Shown here: positions 17,087 to 26,057 of the stretch, piece by piece
How positions within the stretch are numbered: the first letter of the stretch is position 1
Layout: every line of letters starts with the position of its first letter
Source: CAWBAT01 sp046331665
Lineage (GTDB): Bacteria; Acidobacteriota; Terriglobia; Versatilivoradales; Versatilivoraceae
Length of the DNA stretch: 64,000 bases
Assembly: GCA_046331665.1 (NCBI GenBank)
Contig: JAXLQK010000021.1
Coordinates: 1 to 64,000, forward strand
Direction: 5' to 3'
Translations under genes and position numbers: made by a program
Notes under the pieces: generated by a model
What the model was told of the DNA's origin: nothing
Databases searched by the model: none
Seen by the model: the letters and a program-made list of their open reading frames with translations, nothing else

Positions 17087-18181
17087 ATGACCCGCATTGA
17101 ACCTTACTTCGGCGAACCCCATGTCGGCCGCCTCATCGCGGCGCTTCGAGGGGAAAAAACCGATCGCGTTCCCCATTTTGAAATCTTGATCGAAGATCAG
17201 CACGTTGAGAAATTGCTGGGTCGGAAGGGCGGGAACACTCTTGGCGTGGGAGGAGATCCAGCGAAAGGCGCGGCCGCCGCAGAAGGCGCCCGACCCATGT
17301 ATCCCAAAGATTATGTGGAACTCTGCCAATTGATTGGACAGGATGTCATCGCCCTGGAGGCTATCTGGACCCCCCTTAAGCATGTGCGCACGGACGGTAG
17401 AATTGCCCCCATCACCGACCGAAGTGTGAAAACTCGCGCCGATTTCGAAAAGATCATCTGGCCCGGAGACAATGAGCTCGAGGAGCGGCTTCAGTATATC
17501 CGGGAATACGTGGAAGCCGCCCGGGGAACCCATCTTGGGGTAGTCCTTCTTTGTGGCAGTATCTTCCAGACGATTTACGAATTCGTGGTAGGTTTCGTCG
17601 ACTGTATGGTGATGGTCATGGAAGATCCGGACCTGGTTGAGGAAATGATTCGGCGCTCGGCAGACTATTTCGCCAAATTGTCGAGAGGAGCTATTCAAGA
17701 GGGGATTGACATCTTGTTTGCGGCCGATGATTTTGCGCTGAAATCGGGCCTATTTGTTCGCCCTCCACTTTTCCAAAAAATCTGGAGGCCTCATTATGAC
17801 CGGATTCTCGCGCCCGCCCGCGAAGCCAAGATTCCCATCATGTTTCATTCCGACGGCAAAATCGATGATGGAATTGAAATGCTCCTGGAAATGGGGGTGG
17901 ATGGCATTACTCCCATGGATCCCTCTGGCGTCGATTATAAGGACTACAAGAAACGATACGGCTCACGCCTGACTCTATTCGGGAACATTGACATTACTTG
18001 GCCTCTGGTTCAAGGAAATCCAACCGACGTGGAACGGGATGTTCGCGATCACATGGAAGTACTGAAGCCCAATGGGCGCTGGGTGGCAGGCAGCAGTCAC
18101 AGTATCATCAACTACATCCCCCATGAGAATTTCATTTCCATGATCAATGCCTTCCACAAATACGGCAGGTATGGAAACTGA
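17087..18181 (+). CDS. Uroporphyrinogen decarboxylase (URO-D) family protein
   Basis: 364 residues. It belongs to the URO-D/methyltransferase-like branch rather than HemE: divergent N-terminus, FEILIEDQHVEKLLG, and IFQTIYEFVVGFVDCM around 159-174. The C-terminal half carries MFHSDGKIDDGIEML, where cobalamin-dependent methyltransferases such as MtaA/CmuA have a zinc-binding His-x-Cys; here it reads His254-Ser-Asp256. It also has LFGNIDITWPLVQG. Such proteins recur in sugar-use clusters of several phyla without assigned activity. ATG 17087 is preferred because GGAGGT lies seven bases before it; earlier TTG/ATG codons lack this. It is the last gene of the operon and converges on the glycosidase gene. 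Confidence 0.85.
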   Translation: MTRIEPYFGEPHVGRLIAALRGEKTDRVPHFEILIEDQHVEKLLGRKGGNTLGVGGDPAKGAAAAEGARPMYPKDYVELCQLIGQDVIALEAIWTPLKHVRTDGRIAPITDRSVKTRADFEKIIWPGDNELEERLQYIREYVEAARGTHLGVVLLCGSIFQTIYEFVVGFVDCMVMVMEDPDLVEEMIRRSADYFAKLSRGAIQEGIDILFAADDFALKSGLFVRPPLFQKIWRPHYDRILAPAREAKIPIMFHSDGKIDDGIEMLLEMGVDGITPMDPSGVDYKDYKKRYGSRLTLFGNIDITWPLVQGNPTDVERDVRDHMEVLKPNGRWVAGSSHSIINYIPHENFISMINAFHKYGRYGN

Positions 18182-18265
18182 ATCGCTTGACAACCGTACT
18201 CGTCCATTGGGGATGTCTCCTGAATGATTATTTTTCCTCTCATCTTGTAATATTCAATTTCGCTC

Positions 18266-18298
18266 TCTCCCAGCGGGAGAAATGTCCCCACTCTGGGG
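18266..18298. terminator. Two stem-loops between convergent genes
   Basis: TCTCCC-AGC-GGGAGA (18266-18280) and CCCCA-CTC-TGGGG (18286-18298) lie in the 119-base gap between the URO-D-like gene and the glycosidase stop. Neither has a clear T run, so a bidirectional terminator is only a suggestion. Confidence 0.35.
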
Positions 18299-18300
18299 AG

Positions 18301-21300
18301 TTATGACGGACTATCCGCGTAGAAGCCGTCAGAAATTGGACGACTTCGTTCCTCCCACCATTGGGTCAATAGCCAACCTTCAATCTGGGGATGAACATCC
18401 TCGGGCAAATAGCAGCTAACGGCGAATTGCAATTCTCCGCCAAGACGTTTTGCATCCAACCTGGAATTGTAGACGACCCACGAACTGCCGAAGCTCTGCG
18501 TGTTGCCGAACTGCCTGGAGTCGGGAACTGGGATGAGACGCAGCGATTGGTCACCGAGTTTGGCGACGACCTGGACAATTTCCACCACAGCGGGGGCATA
18601 ATTCCAAGTTCTCTCTCCCTGTCTGAGCTGTATCGGAATAGCCAAGACCACTTTCTCGCCCTCAACCCCGGCGAGTTTGGCGCTGAAGGGATATACGGTT
18701 TTCTTTTTCCCGGATGCTTTGAAGCGCTTTGCATCGGCGAATTCCATCTGCATCCAATCTTCTGCCTTGGGCAGGGGTCGAAGGGAGAGAGGGGCACCCA
18801 TGGATGAAGCCTCTTTGGAACCCAGCAGGCGGAAAGGGAGTTCAGACACGGAGGGATTGTCGCTCTCTGCCAGAACTTCAACCATGAGTATCTCGAATGG
18901 ACGCAACCAGATTTCAGCCGTCTCTCCTGTACGATAAGGGCTGCCATCCGGTTGCGTGATTTTCCTTCTTTCCGGGAAGTAGGTGTGGAGGCTCAACGGT
19001 CGACCGGAGTTTTCCTTCAACCCAAGGGACGAATCCAACGGTATTCTTGCTTTGCGCGCCACATAGGCCGCATTATTCAAGAAGACGAACCCATGCGACC
19101 TCAGAAAATAGGCATAACCATAGACCTCATTCTTCCAAGGATCTCCCAAATTAATTCGCCGCTGGAGAAATACGGGCTCATTTTTCCGGGAGAGAGTTTG
19201 CATCATGTTCAGGAATTCGATGTCTTGAGGATTGAGTCGGTAGACGTCTCCCCACAATTGGGGAAATAATAGGCTTCCCCGCCCCAAATCCATCACGAGG
19301 GCCTCACGCCAGCGCTCTTCGCCCATAAAATTGCCCCAACGGTTGTCGGCCAGCCAGACGCCTAAACTGTCTTTATTAATGGGAGGAATCGTTTTCGCAA
19401 ATTGGGTACTCATATCAAGGTTCAAGATGACGGAATCACGGTAGAAAAGCGTGGGGACACGACTCGTTCCAGAGCCCTCCATAAACAACCCTGACTCAAA
19501 GATAAAATCTCCAAACAAAGCAAAGAATGAAGAGCGGGCTCCCCAATACCATACAACGCACACATCTGGCGCCGCTCTCCGGGCCGCATCAGAAAGTTCG
19601 ATGAGGCGATCAAGCATTCTCTCAGTGGAGTACTTTCCAGGTAAATGATCGTGTTCAGCGCTATTGCAATAGTAGCTTCCCATGTCCAGTTTGATGAGTC
19701 TGGTGTGATTCTCCCGAATGTGGTAGAGAATGGCATTCTTCAAAATGCTGAAATACGGCTCGGAAGCTACGCATAGGTTGCCTTCCAGCTTCTCATGAGC
19801 GAAATACCCGTTTCTATAGGTCGGGACAGGCGACGACGATTGGCGGTCCCCGTCGGGGTCCGGCACAAGGCTAGCGTTAACGGGAGGATAATCACCGCAG
19901 GATGTCCCGGCATTGCTGACCGAAAACCACAATCCAAAATTCATACCCAACTGATTCACTCTTTCCACAATCTGGCGGGGCCCTCGGGGAAAACACTCGG
20001 GTCGGAATCTCGTCAAATCCGAGCTGTTATCGACCCATCCCCAGTCAGGCACGTAATAATCAAAATGCACGCCCTTTTTCTGCCATTGTTCCAGCACTTT
20101 TAAGCCGTCCATCATCTCGACGTCATTGAGAGTTGGACACCATCCCCACTGGTTATTGATACCGAAAGGGTCATACATGGAGATGAATCTTTTCTTGCGC
20201 GGACTTTTGGCTTGCAAATAGTCTGTAAAGGCATCAAGAACACTTTCTTTCCGGGATACCCCCCATACCGCCGCGAGGCTGGTGTAGGTTTGCCCCGGAG
20301 CCAGCCGCTTACCTGGAAAATGAGTAAGCCTGCACTGGCCTGGTTTTCCTTGATTCAAGCCTGCCGGATGCTCGACCGCACAAAACACTTCTCCTTCTAT
20401 GAGGATCGGTTCACCCGACCCTCCTTCTGAATTACGGGAATTGAAGGAAACATCGTCTAGATGGACATCAAGAAGGAGAAGATCCACAGTACCCTCATTC
20501 TTAATTTCGACTACTTTGCGACGCAGTGGGCCAGCCAGCTCATAGCGAACCAAAGCCGTCATCGGGAAAGTGGGAGAGATCAACTCTATTTCGGCACGAT
20601 GATCGGCAGGTTGGCGAATGCTTTTGATTTTGAAATCGGTAAGATGTCGGTAGGGTATTCCAACGGAAATGAACTGATCTACCAGGATTGGCTTATAGAC
20701 ATACTTCCTCAAAACCTCGTCTTCAAATCCGCCAAACCGTTTATTAAAGCCACGGGTGCGAATCGCCAGCAGGTTCCTTTCTCCGGTGCCAAAACGAAGG
20801 CTCCTATGTTCAGGCGAGCCAGCGGGAAGCGAATAAGTTCCTGGTGTTCGCCACCGCCCATCACCGGTGCTATGCCCAATTTCAACTCCGTTCAGATAAA
20901 TCCAATACTCGTTCCAATCCTGGCAATCATAGCCACCTAATACAAACACAATGTCATTCCCACGGGCGCTGATCGGCAATTCAAACCAATGCCGAAACCA
21001 TCCATATCCTTCGTACTCGACAGGCGGAGGAGTCGGTTTCACCCCGCGAAGCCTTCTAAGATTGAGGTTTTCTGTACTTCCCCACTCCTCATCCGACTGG
21101 TTAGGAAGTTGATAGCCGCGCTTTAGACCTTGTTCCATCTCCGGGGGGGCCGGTTGAAGATCGGGTCCGAGGAGGAATTTCCATCCTGGAATTTCCAGTC
21201 GTAGCCTGGATGCTGAAATGGTCAGGCCAATCTCTTCCCCATTTGAGAACTGAAACTCTTTTCCGGTCAGCTTGTTGACAAAACCATCTCCCTTCAAACG

Positions 21301-21471
21301 CCGTTGGTCCCATGAAAGACGCCAGACCAGAGCTTCGTTAGCCAGCCGTAATTCTCCTTTTTGAGGTACAGTGAGGACATTTGAAGTCTTCTCTTGAGCC
21401 AGAAATGCTCTTCGCCCTGAAGGCCAGGCGGCAGAGGCTAAACCCGTCCTAAGGAACATTCTTCGATTCAT
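18301..21471 (-). CDS. Large melibiase-like (clan GH-D) glycoside hydrolase, exported
   Basis: 1056 residues. A Tat-like signal (MNRRMFLRTGLASAAWPSGR) starts it. A galactose-binding jelly-roll region is at about 150-240 (WFRHWFELPISARGNDIVF, then WNEYWIYLNGVEIGHS). A supersandwich-type beta domain follows. The catalytic barrel at about 425-780 has YYVPDWGWVD (472-481), FGLWFSVSN (512-520) and the clan GH-D nucleophile motif KLD (594-596). The C-terminus is a beta domain of 200+ residues. An alpha-galactosidase or related activity on plant-derived glycans is likely; the linkage is not readable. It lies tail-to-tail with the RuBisCO-like operon, and may supply sugar to it (inference). Confidence 0.82.
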   Translation of the reverse strand: MNRRMFLRTGLASAAWPSGRRAFLAQEKTSNVLTVPQKGELRLANEALVWRLSWDQRRLKGDGFVNKLTGKEFQFSNGEEIGLTISASRLRLEIPGWKFLLGPDLQPAPPEMEQGLKRGYQLPNQSDEEWGSTENLNLRRLRGVKPTPPPVEYEGYGWFRHWFELPISARGNDIVFVLGGYDCQDWNEYWIYLNGVEIGHSTGDGRWRTPGTYSLPAGSPEHRSLRFGTGERNLLAIRTRGFNKRFGGFEDEVLRKYVYKPILVDQFISVGIPYRHLTDFKIKSIRQPADHRAEIELISPTFPMTALVRYELAGPLRRKVVEIKNEGTVDLLLLDVHLDDVSFNSRNSEGGSGEPILIEGEVFCAVEHPAGLNQGKPGQCRLTHFPGKRLAPGQTYTSLAAVWGVSRKESVLDAFTDYLQAKSPRKKRFISMYDPFGINNQWGWCPTLNDVEMMDGLKVLEQWQKKGVHFDYYVPDWGWVDNSSDLTRFRPECFPRGPRQIVERVNQLGMNFGLWFSVSNAGTSCGDYPPVNASLVPDPDGDRQSSSPVPTYRNGYFAHEKLEGNLCVASEPYFSILKNAILYHIRENHTRLIKLDMGSYYCNSAEHDHLPGKYSTERMLDRLIELSDAARRAAPDVCVVWYWGARSSFFALFGDFIFESGLFMEGSGTSRVPTLFYRDSVILNLDMSTQFAKTIPPINKDSLGVWLADNRWGNFMGEERWREALVMDLGRGSLLFPQLWGDVYRLNPQDIEFLNMMQTLSRKNEPVFLQRRINLGDPWKNEVYGYAYFLRSHGFVFLNNAAYVARKARIPLDSSLGLKENSGRPLSLHTYFPERRKITQPDGSPYRTGETAEIWLRPFEILMVEVLAESDNPSVSELPFRLLGSKEASSMGAPLSLRPLPKAEDWMQMEFADAKRFKASGKKKTVYPFSAKLAGVEGEKVVLAIPIQLRQGERTWNYAPAVVEIVQVVAKLGDQSLRLIPVPDSRQFGNTQSFGSSWVVYNSRLDAKRLGGELQFAVSCYLPEDVHPQIEGWLLTQWWEERSRPISDGFYADSPS

Positions 21472-21765
21472 ATGAAACCTCTACCTCAAAGTTTTAAATA
21501 ATGGTACTGGAAGGCTGCAAACACTTTAAATTGGAACCCTTATTCCAAATCATCCATGGATTGGATCCGGGTGTCGAACTTTTTTGTGATCCTTCTTTCA
21601 ATTTCGATTTTCAAGTCCTTAGCTCATTGGTTTGAAGACGCCCGAGGAGCTCAAATTCACCAACAGCTCTCAACTCGCCGCGGAGGTGAGCAATTGCATC
21701 TTGCACAATTTTCAATGGATATGTTATTCTGAATTGTGTTTAGCTGCCGCTTTAGCCCTTCCATC

Positions 21766-22932
21766 ATGAAGTTCTGGCTTACCTTCTTTGCCCTTTGCCT
21801 TTTCCCCTGTGCTGGTGCCTGGGCCCAAGCCCTAAGTTCGTCCAGTACCTTGGACGAGTATTTCCGCAAGGCAGGTGATCTGGAGACCCGCGGTGATTAT
21901 CTGGGCGCAGAGAAGGTCTATTTGGAGGCTGCTCAAAGCTTTCCTCTTCAGTCGGAAGTATTCAAGCGATTAGGCTTGATTTATCAAACCGAACTCAAAT
22001 TCAACGAGTCTATAGATAGTTTCCAGAAAGTTCTGAAGCAAGCCCCGCAATATCCAGAAGTTAACTTCTATCTGGGGCTATCCTATCTGGGCTTGAATCA
22101 ATATGAAAAAGCCATTGAAGCCTTTGAAAAGGAATTGGAAGCCAACCCGAAATATCGCCGCGCCCGATACTTTGAAGCTGTCGCTTATCGTTCCATGAAT
22201 CGTCATGCCGACGCTTTGCGGCAATACGAGATCCTCCTTCAACAGGATCCTACCGATAAGAAGGTGCTTTTCCAACTCATCAAATTGCTGAAAGCCTCTA
22301 CTTTGGAAGCCCTCAATCAGCTCGGAGATCTGGATGCAAACTCTGTTTATATGATGGTTTTTAAGGCAGAAAGCTACGTGGAGGGGGAAAGGTACCCGGA
22401 AGCCGTGCAGAAATACAATGAGGTTCTGGCTAAAGATCCAAATTTCCCCGGAATCCACTTTGCCTTGGGGGAATGCTACTATAAGAAAGTCGATTACGCG
22501 AATGCAGAACAGGAGCTTCGACTTGCGCTGAAAGAAGACCCTTATCATCCAATGGCGAATTTTTATCTGGCGGATATCTTGATCAAGAATCAGAAAATGC
22601 CCGACGCCATCCCCCGACTGGAAACGGTCGTGACTTCAGCGCCATTGTTCATGCTGGGATATCTGGAGCTTGGAAAGTGCTACATGGCAACCGGCAGAAC
22701 TGAAGATGCCCTCAAGCTCTTATTGAAAGCCGTCGAGCTCCAGCCCAAGGAAAAGATGGTCCATTATCAACTGGCGCAAGCCTATACCCGTCTTAAACAG
22801 CCCGACAAACAGCAATACCATCTATCGATGTTTGAGACCTTGGACCGTCAAGAGAGAGATAAGAAGAAGGAGAAAATGAAGGCTCTGAATGAGAAGGCCA
22901 TGCAGAAGCAGAACGACGCTGACGCAAATTAG
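21766..22932 (+). CDS. Secreted TPR protein, tandem paralogue 1
   Basis: About 388 residues. The N-terminus is a signal peptide (FWLTFFALCLFPCAGAWAQ). From residue ~30 on it is TPRs, e.g. FKRLGLIYQTELKFNESIDS, VNFYLGLSYLGLNQYEKAIE and FPGIHFALGECYYKKVDYAN. The C-terminus is a lysine/glutamate-rich helix. It is first of three consecutive plus-strand genes with the same layout and shared phrases. An in-frame GTG at 21736 would add ten residues before the signal; the ATG is preferred for signal-peptide geometry. Function unknown; probably a periplasmic scaffold. Confidence 0.85.
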   Translation: MKFWLTFFALCLFPCAGAWAQALSSSSTLDEYFRKAGDLETRGDYLGAEKVYLEAAQSFPLQSEVFKRLGLIYQTELKFNESIDSFQKVLKQAPQYPEVNFYLGLSYLGLNQYEKAIEAFEKELEANPKYRRARYFEAVAYRSMNRHADALRQYEILLQQDPTDKKVLFQLIKLLKASTLEALNQLGDLDANSVYMMVFKAESYVEGERYPEAVQKYNEVLAKDPNFPGIHFALGECYYKKVDYANAEQELRLALKEDPYHPMANFYLADILIKNQKMPDAIPRLETVVTSAPLFMLGYLELGKCYMATGRTEDALKLLLKAVELQPKEKMVHYQLAQAYTRLKQPDKQQYHLSMFETLDRQERDKKKEKMKALNEKAMQKQNDADAN

Positions 22933-23177
22933 CTCTCAGCAGATGCGGTGTCTTTCTACAACGTCTTCATTCATGCCAAAGCAATCTTCATAAGAAGCAC
23001 TTCATTGGGTCAGCTTCCCTATTCTTTGTCTCAAACGAACTCACGAGATTCGTGTCGAACGGCTTGAATTAATCTCATGTAACGCAATAGCAGGCTGTTT
23101 GCGTCTCTCTTGAGTGATTCCGGTCGTTAGAAATTCACTCGACGAATGTTGGTGAACGTCAAAAATTGGAGGGGGAG

Positions 23178-24509
23178 ATGAAGTCGACGAAATCACTTCC
23201 TATCCCAGGCTCCTGCGGCAGTCGGGAGGAGATTCCCTTGAACCAGGGCCTGCCCTTCACAATTTCCAAAAAGCCTTCTTTGAAACGATCTTTGTTCAGC
23301 CACCTCTTTTCGTTTATTAAGCAATTAAGGTCTCGACTTCCACTTCTCGAGTTAGTGATAACTGGGGCTTTCCTCGGAGCGCCTCTCCTGAGTGTTTCGC
23401 TCCAAGCTCAAACCAGCTCTTCCGGCCAGGAGAGCCTGGGGACAATGCTTACCAATGCCCAGGAATTGGAAAAGAAGAGATCTTTTGGAGAAGCAGAAGA
23501 AATATACAAGAAAGCCTTACTTGTGGCTCCTGATGATCCGGAAGTACTGAAAAGACTGGGAGTGGTATATCAGGCTCAGGGAAAGCTGGAAGAGTCGGTC
23601 GAAGCTTTTCAGAAGATTTTAAAGCGCGCTCCACTCTACCCTGGAGTGAATGTCATGATTGCCGTCTCCTATTACTCCATGAATCGGTTTGACCAGACAA
23701 TCGAGTATGCTCAAAAGGAACTTACCGGCAATCCCAAAGACAGACAAGCCAGGTACTACCTGGCATTAGCCCTCAGTTCGTCAGCAAAGTTCCTGGAAGC
23801 TATTCAGCAATTGGAAATCCTGGTGGCTGAAGACCCGAAAAATGTGGCTGTTCTTTACCAGTTAGCGGTCGATTACAAAGTCGCCTCTCAGCGAGCTGCA
23901 CAAAGGCTGGCCAAGACGTATCCGGATTCGGAATTCGTCCACGCATTAAGAGGGGAATCATTAGCCGACAATTACCGGTTTGACGACGCGGTCAAAGAGT
24001 ATAAAGAAGTCATTCGCCAGAATCCGAACTTCCCTGGGATCCACCTTGCTTTGGGTCAGGTTTACTGGCAGAACAAGAATTTGGACCTTGCTCAACCCGA
24101 ATTACAACTGGCGCTTCAGGAGGACCCACGCCACCCCTTGGCCAATTACTACCTGGGAGATGTCTTCGTTACTAACAAAGAGTTCGCAAAAGCCATTCCC
24201 CATCTGGAGCTTGCTATTTCTGTCTTTCCGGAACTCACGCAAGCCTATTTGAACTTGGGAAAGAGCTACGCTGGGACCGGGGACTTACAACGAGCGGTTC
24301 AAATTTACAACAAGGTTCTCGAGATCTCTCCTAATTTGAAAGAAGCCCATTTTCAAATTGCTGATGTGTATTCGAAATTGAATAACAAAGAACAGAGTCA
24401 AGAACATCTTCAGCTGTTTGAACGTATCAATCAGGAAGAACAAGAGAGGGCAAGAGTCACGCTTCAGGAATCGATGCAGCGATTGAAAGATTCGGGCACT
24501 ACCCCCTGA
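23178..24509 (+). CDS. Secreted TPR protein, tandem paralogue 2
   Basis: About 443 residues. A long basic N-terminal tail precedes a hydrophobic segment near residues 55-75 (LLELVITGAFLGAPLLSVSL), so it is a late signal or single anchor. TPR units run from about 95 to 415: VLKRLGVVYQAQGKLEESVE, FPGIHLALGQVYWQNKNLDL and ANYYLGDVFVTNKEFAKAIP. The ATG follows GGAGGG by about four bases; a TTG four codons upstream is also open. It lies 245 bases after paralogue 1 and 77 bases before paralogue 3. Confidence 0.85.
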   Translation: MKSTKSLPIPGSCGSREEIPLNQGLPFTISKKPSLKRSLFSHLFSFIKQLRSRLPLLELVITGAFLGAPLLSVSLQAQTSSSGQESLGTMLTNAQELEKKRSFGEAEEIYKKALLVAPDDPEVLKRLGVVYQAQGKLEESVEAFQKILKRAPLYPGVNVMIAVSYYSMNRFDQTIEYAQKELTGNPKDRQARYYLALALSSSAKFLEAIQQLEILVAEDPKNVAVLYQLAVDYKVASQRAAQRLAKTYPDSEFVHALRGESLADNYRFDDAVKEYKEVIRQNPNFPGIHLALGQVYWQNKNLDLAQPELQLALQEDPRHPLANYYLGDVFVTNKEFAKAIPHLELAISVFPELTQAYLNLGKSYAGTGDLQRAVQIYNKVLEISPNLKEAHFQIADVYSKLNNKEQSQEHLQLFERINQEEQERARVTLQESMQRLKDSGTTP

Positions 24510-24586
24510 ACATGGTTTGGATTTTTTGAATCATGTTAGGCGAGTCCTCACCCTGACGTGCGCCCAAGCCGTTTAATCATGATGAT

Positions 24587-25720
24587 ATGAAAACCCACTT
24601 TCCAGTTTTCTTTCTACTCCTCGGCTGTTTTATTGGCATTTTTGGAAAGCCGCCAGCCAGTCTGGCATCCGATGTCAAGTCACTCCTCGATCAAGCCCGC
24701 ACGGCGGAAAAGGCAAATGACTATGTTGCCGCAGAACGCATCTACCGCCAGGCGTTGTCCCAGTCTCCCAACGATCCGGAAGTCTTGAAACGACTTGGGA
24801 TCATCTGTCAAACAGAGCTCAAATTTGATGAATCCATTGAATTTTTTCTCCGAGCATTGTCCCATTCCGCTCAATATCCCGAAGTCAATTTTTTCCTGGG
24901 TGCCTCCTACCTTGGAAACAATCAATTCCAGAAGGCCACCGAGCGTTTTCAGGCAGAGCTGGCAACACCCAGTCCGCACCCCCGTTGCCACTATTACAAT
25001 GCGATCGCTCTTGTCTCCCTAGGCCGTACAGACGATGCCATCGCACAATTCAATCAGTCTTTGGTAAAAAACCCCAAAGACGCCGACGCTCTCTACCAGC
25101 TGGCTCGACTTCACATGAATGCCTCGCTGGAGATCATTCAAAATCTTACCGATATTGATCCGGATTCTTTCCAGCTTCACGCCTTAATGGGTGAAGTCTA
25201 TGCCAACAATAAGCTCTATGAAGAATCCCTGAAGGAATACAAAGCGGCCATGGCCAAACGGCCCAATGCTCCCGGGTTGCATTATTCTTTGGGAGCGGCC
25301 TATCGAAACTTGAAACGTATCGATGAGGCCGAGCAGGAGTTCATGTTGGCGCTAAAGGAAGACCCAAACGATTTTCGGGTCAATCTTTACCTGGCTGAGT
25401 TTGCCGTGGGCCGAGGGAATTGCCCCGGGGCCATGAATTACCTGCAGGTTGCAACAGCCGCACAACCTTCCGCTGCACGTCCTCATTTTCTTCTAGGTAA
25501 GTGTTACCTGAGCATGAAAGAACTTGAAAAAGCCAAGAAGGAGCTGTTGGCGGCTTTGGCAACTGAACCAAATGACACCCAAACCCATTATCAGCTCGCT
25601 CAGGTCTATCGGGAACTCGGGGACACAAAATCCAGTGCGCTCGAAATGAAGGAATTACAACGACTGTTTGCTGCGGAAAAAGAGAAAGCCTACGAGCGGT
25701 CGCGAACCACACCTCAATAA
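24587..25720 (+). CDS. Secreted TPR protein, tandem paralogue 3
   Basis: 377 residues. Signal peptide (FPVFFLLLGCFIGIFGKPPASLAS), then about nine TPR units, e.g. VLKRLGIICQTELKFDESIE, VNFFLGASYLGNNQFQKATE and APGLHYSLGAAYRNLKRIDE. The order of units and the VLKRLG and PEVNF phrases match the two genes upstream, which implies duplication in place. A hairpin without T run follows at 25730-25744. No enzymatic motif is seen. Confidence 0.85.
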   Translation: MKTHFPVFFLLLGCFIGIFGKPPASLASDVKSLLDQARTAEKANDYVAAERIYRQALSQSPNDPEVLKRLGIICQTELKFDESIEFFLRALSHSAQYPEVNFFLGASYLGNNQFQKATERFQAELATPSPHPRCHYYNAIALVSLGRTDDAIAQFNQSLVKNPKDADALYQLARLHMNASLEIIQNLTDIDPDSFQLHALMGEVYANNKLYEESLKEYKAAMAKRPNAPGLHYSLGAAYRNLKRIDEAEQEFMLALKEDPNDFRVNLYLAEFAVGRGNCPGAMNYLQVATAAQPSAARPHFLLGKCYLSMKELEKAKKELLAALATEPNDTQTHYQLAQVYRELGDTKSSALEMKELQRLFAAEKEKAYERSRTTPQ

Positions 25721-25988
25721 GAAAAAGACCTCCCCCAGAGGGAGCTCACTCCTCTACACACACATCCCATTCGACGATTTACTGTTCAAAGAATCTTGAA
25801 CGGTTCCCATCCTGACGAGTCGAGTCATGAACAAATCCCCGCTGCCTCAAGCCGCCAATAAGAATCGTCCCGCCATCTAAAATTCATCGAACCTGCAATT
25901 CAGTCATCAGACTGGATCCAACTTGGAATCTCACTCCGGAGCCAATCTCCTTCTTGAGATTGGTACCTGCACAGGACCGGATTTCCGC

Positions 25989-26029
25989 AAAAAAAAAGGA
26001 TGGAGACCGCGTTTTGCGGTCCCCATCCT
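25989..26029 (-). terminator. Rho-independent terminator of the first Oar-like receptor gene
   Basis: Read on the minus strand: a long GC-rich stem (GGATGGGGACCGC pairing with GCGGTCTCCATCC, one mismatch) with an AAAA-type loop, then nine T residues. It lies 29 bases after the stop of the receptor gene at 26058. Confidence 0.9.
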
Positions 26030-26057
26030 ATGGCAGGTTTTCCTCTTGGAGAAAAGA

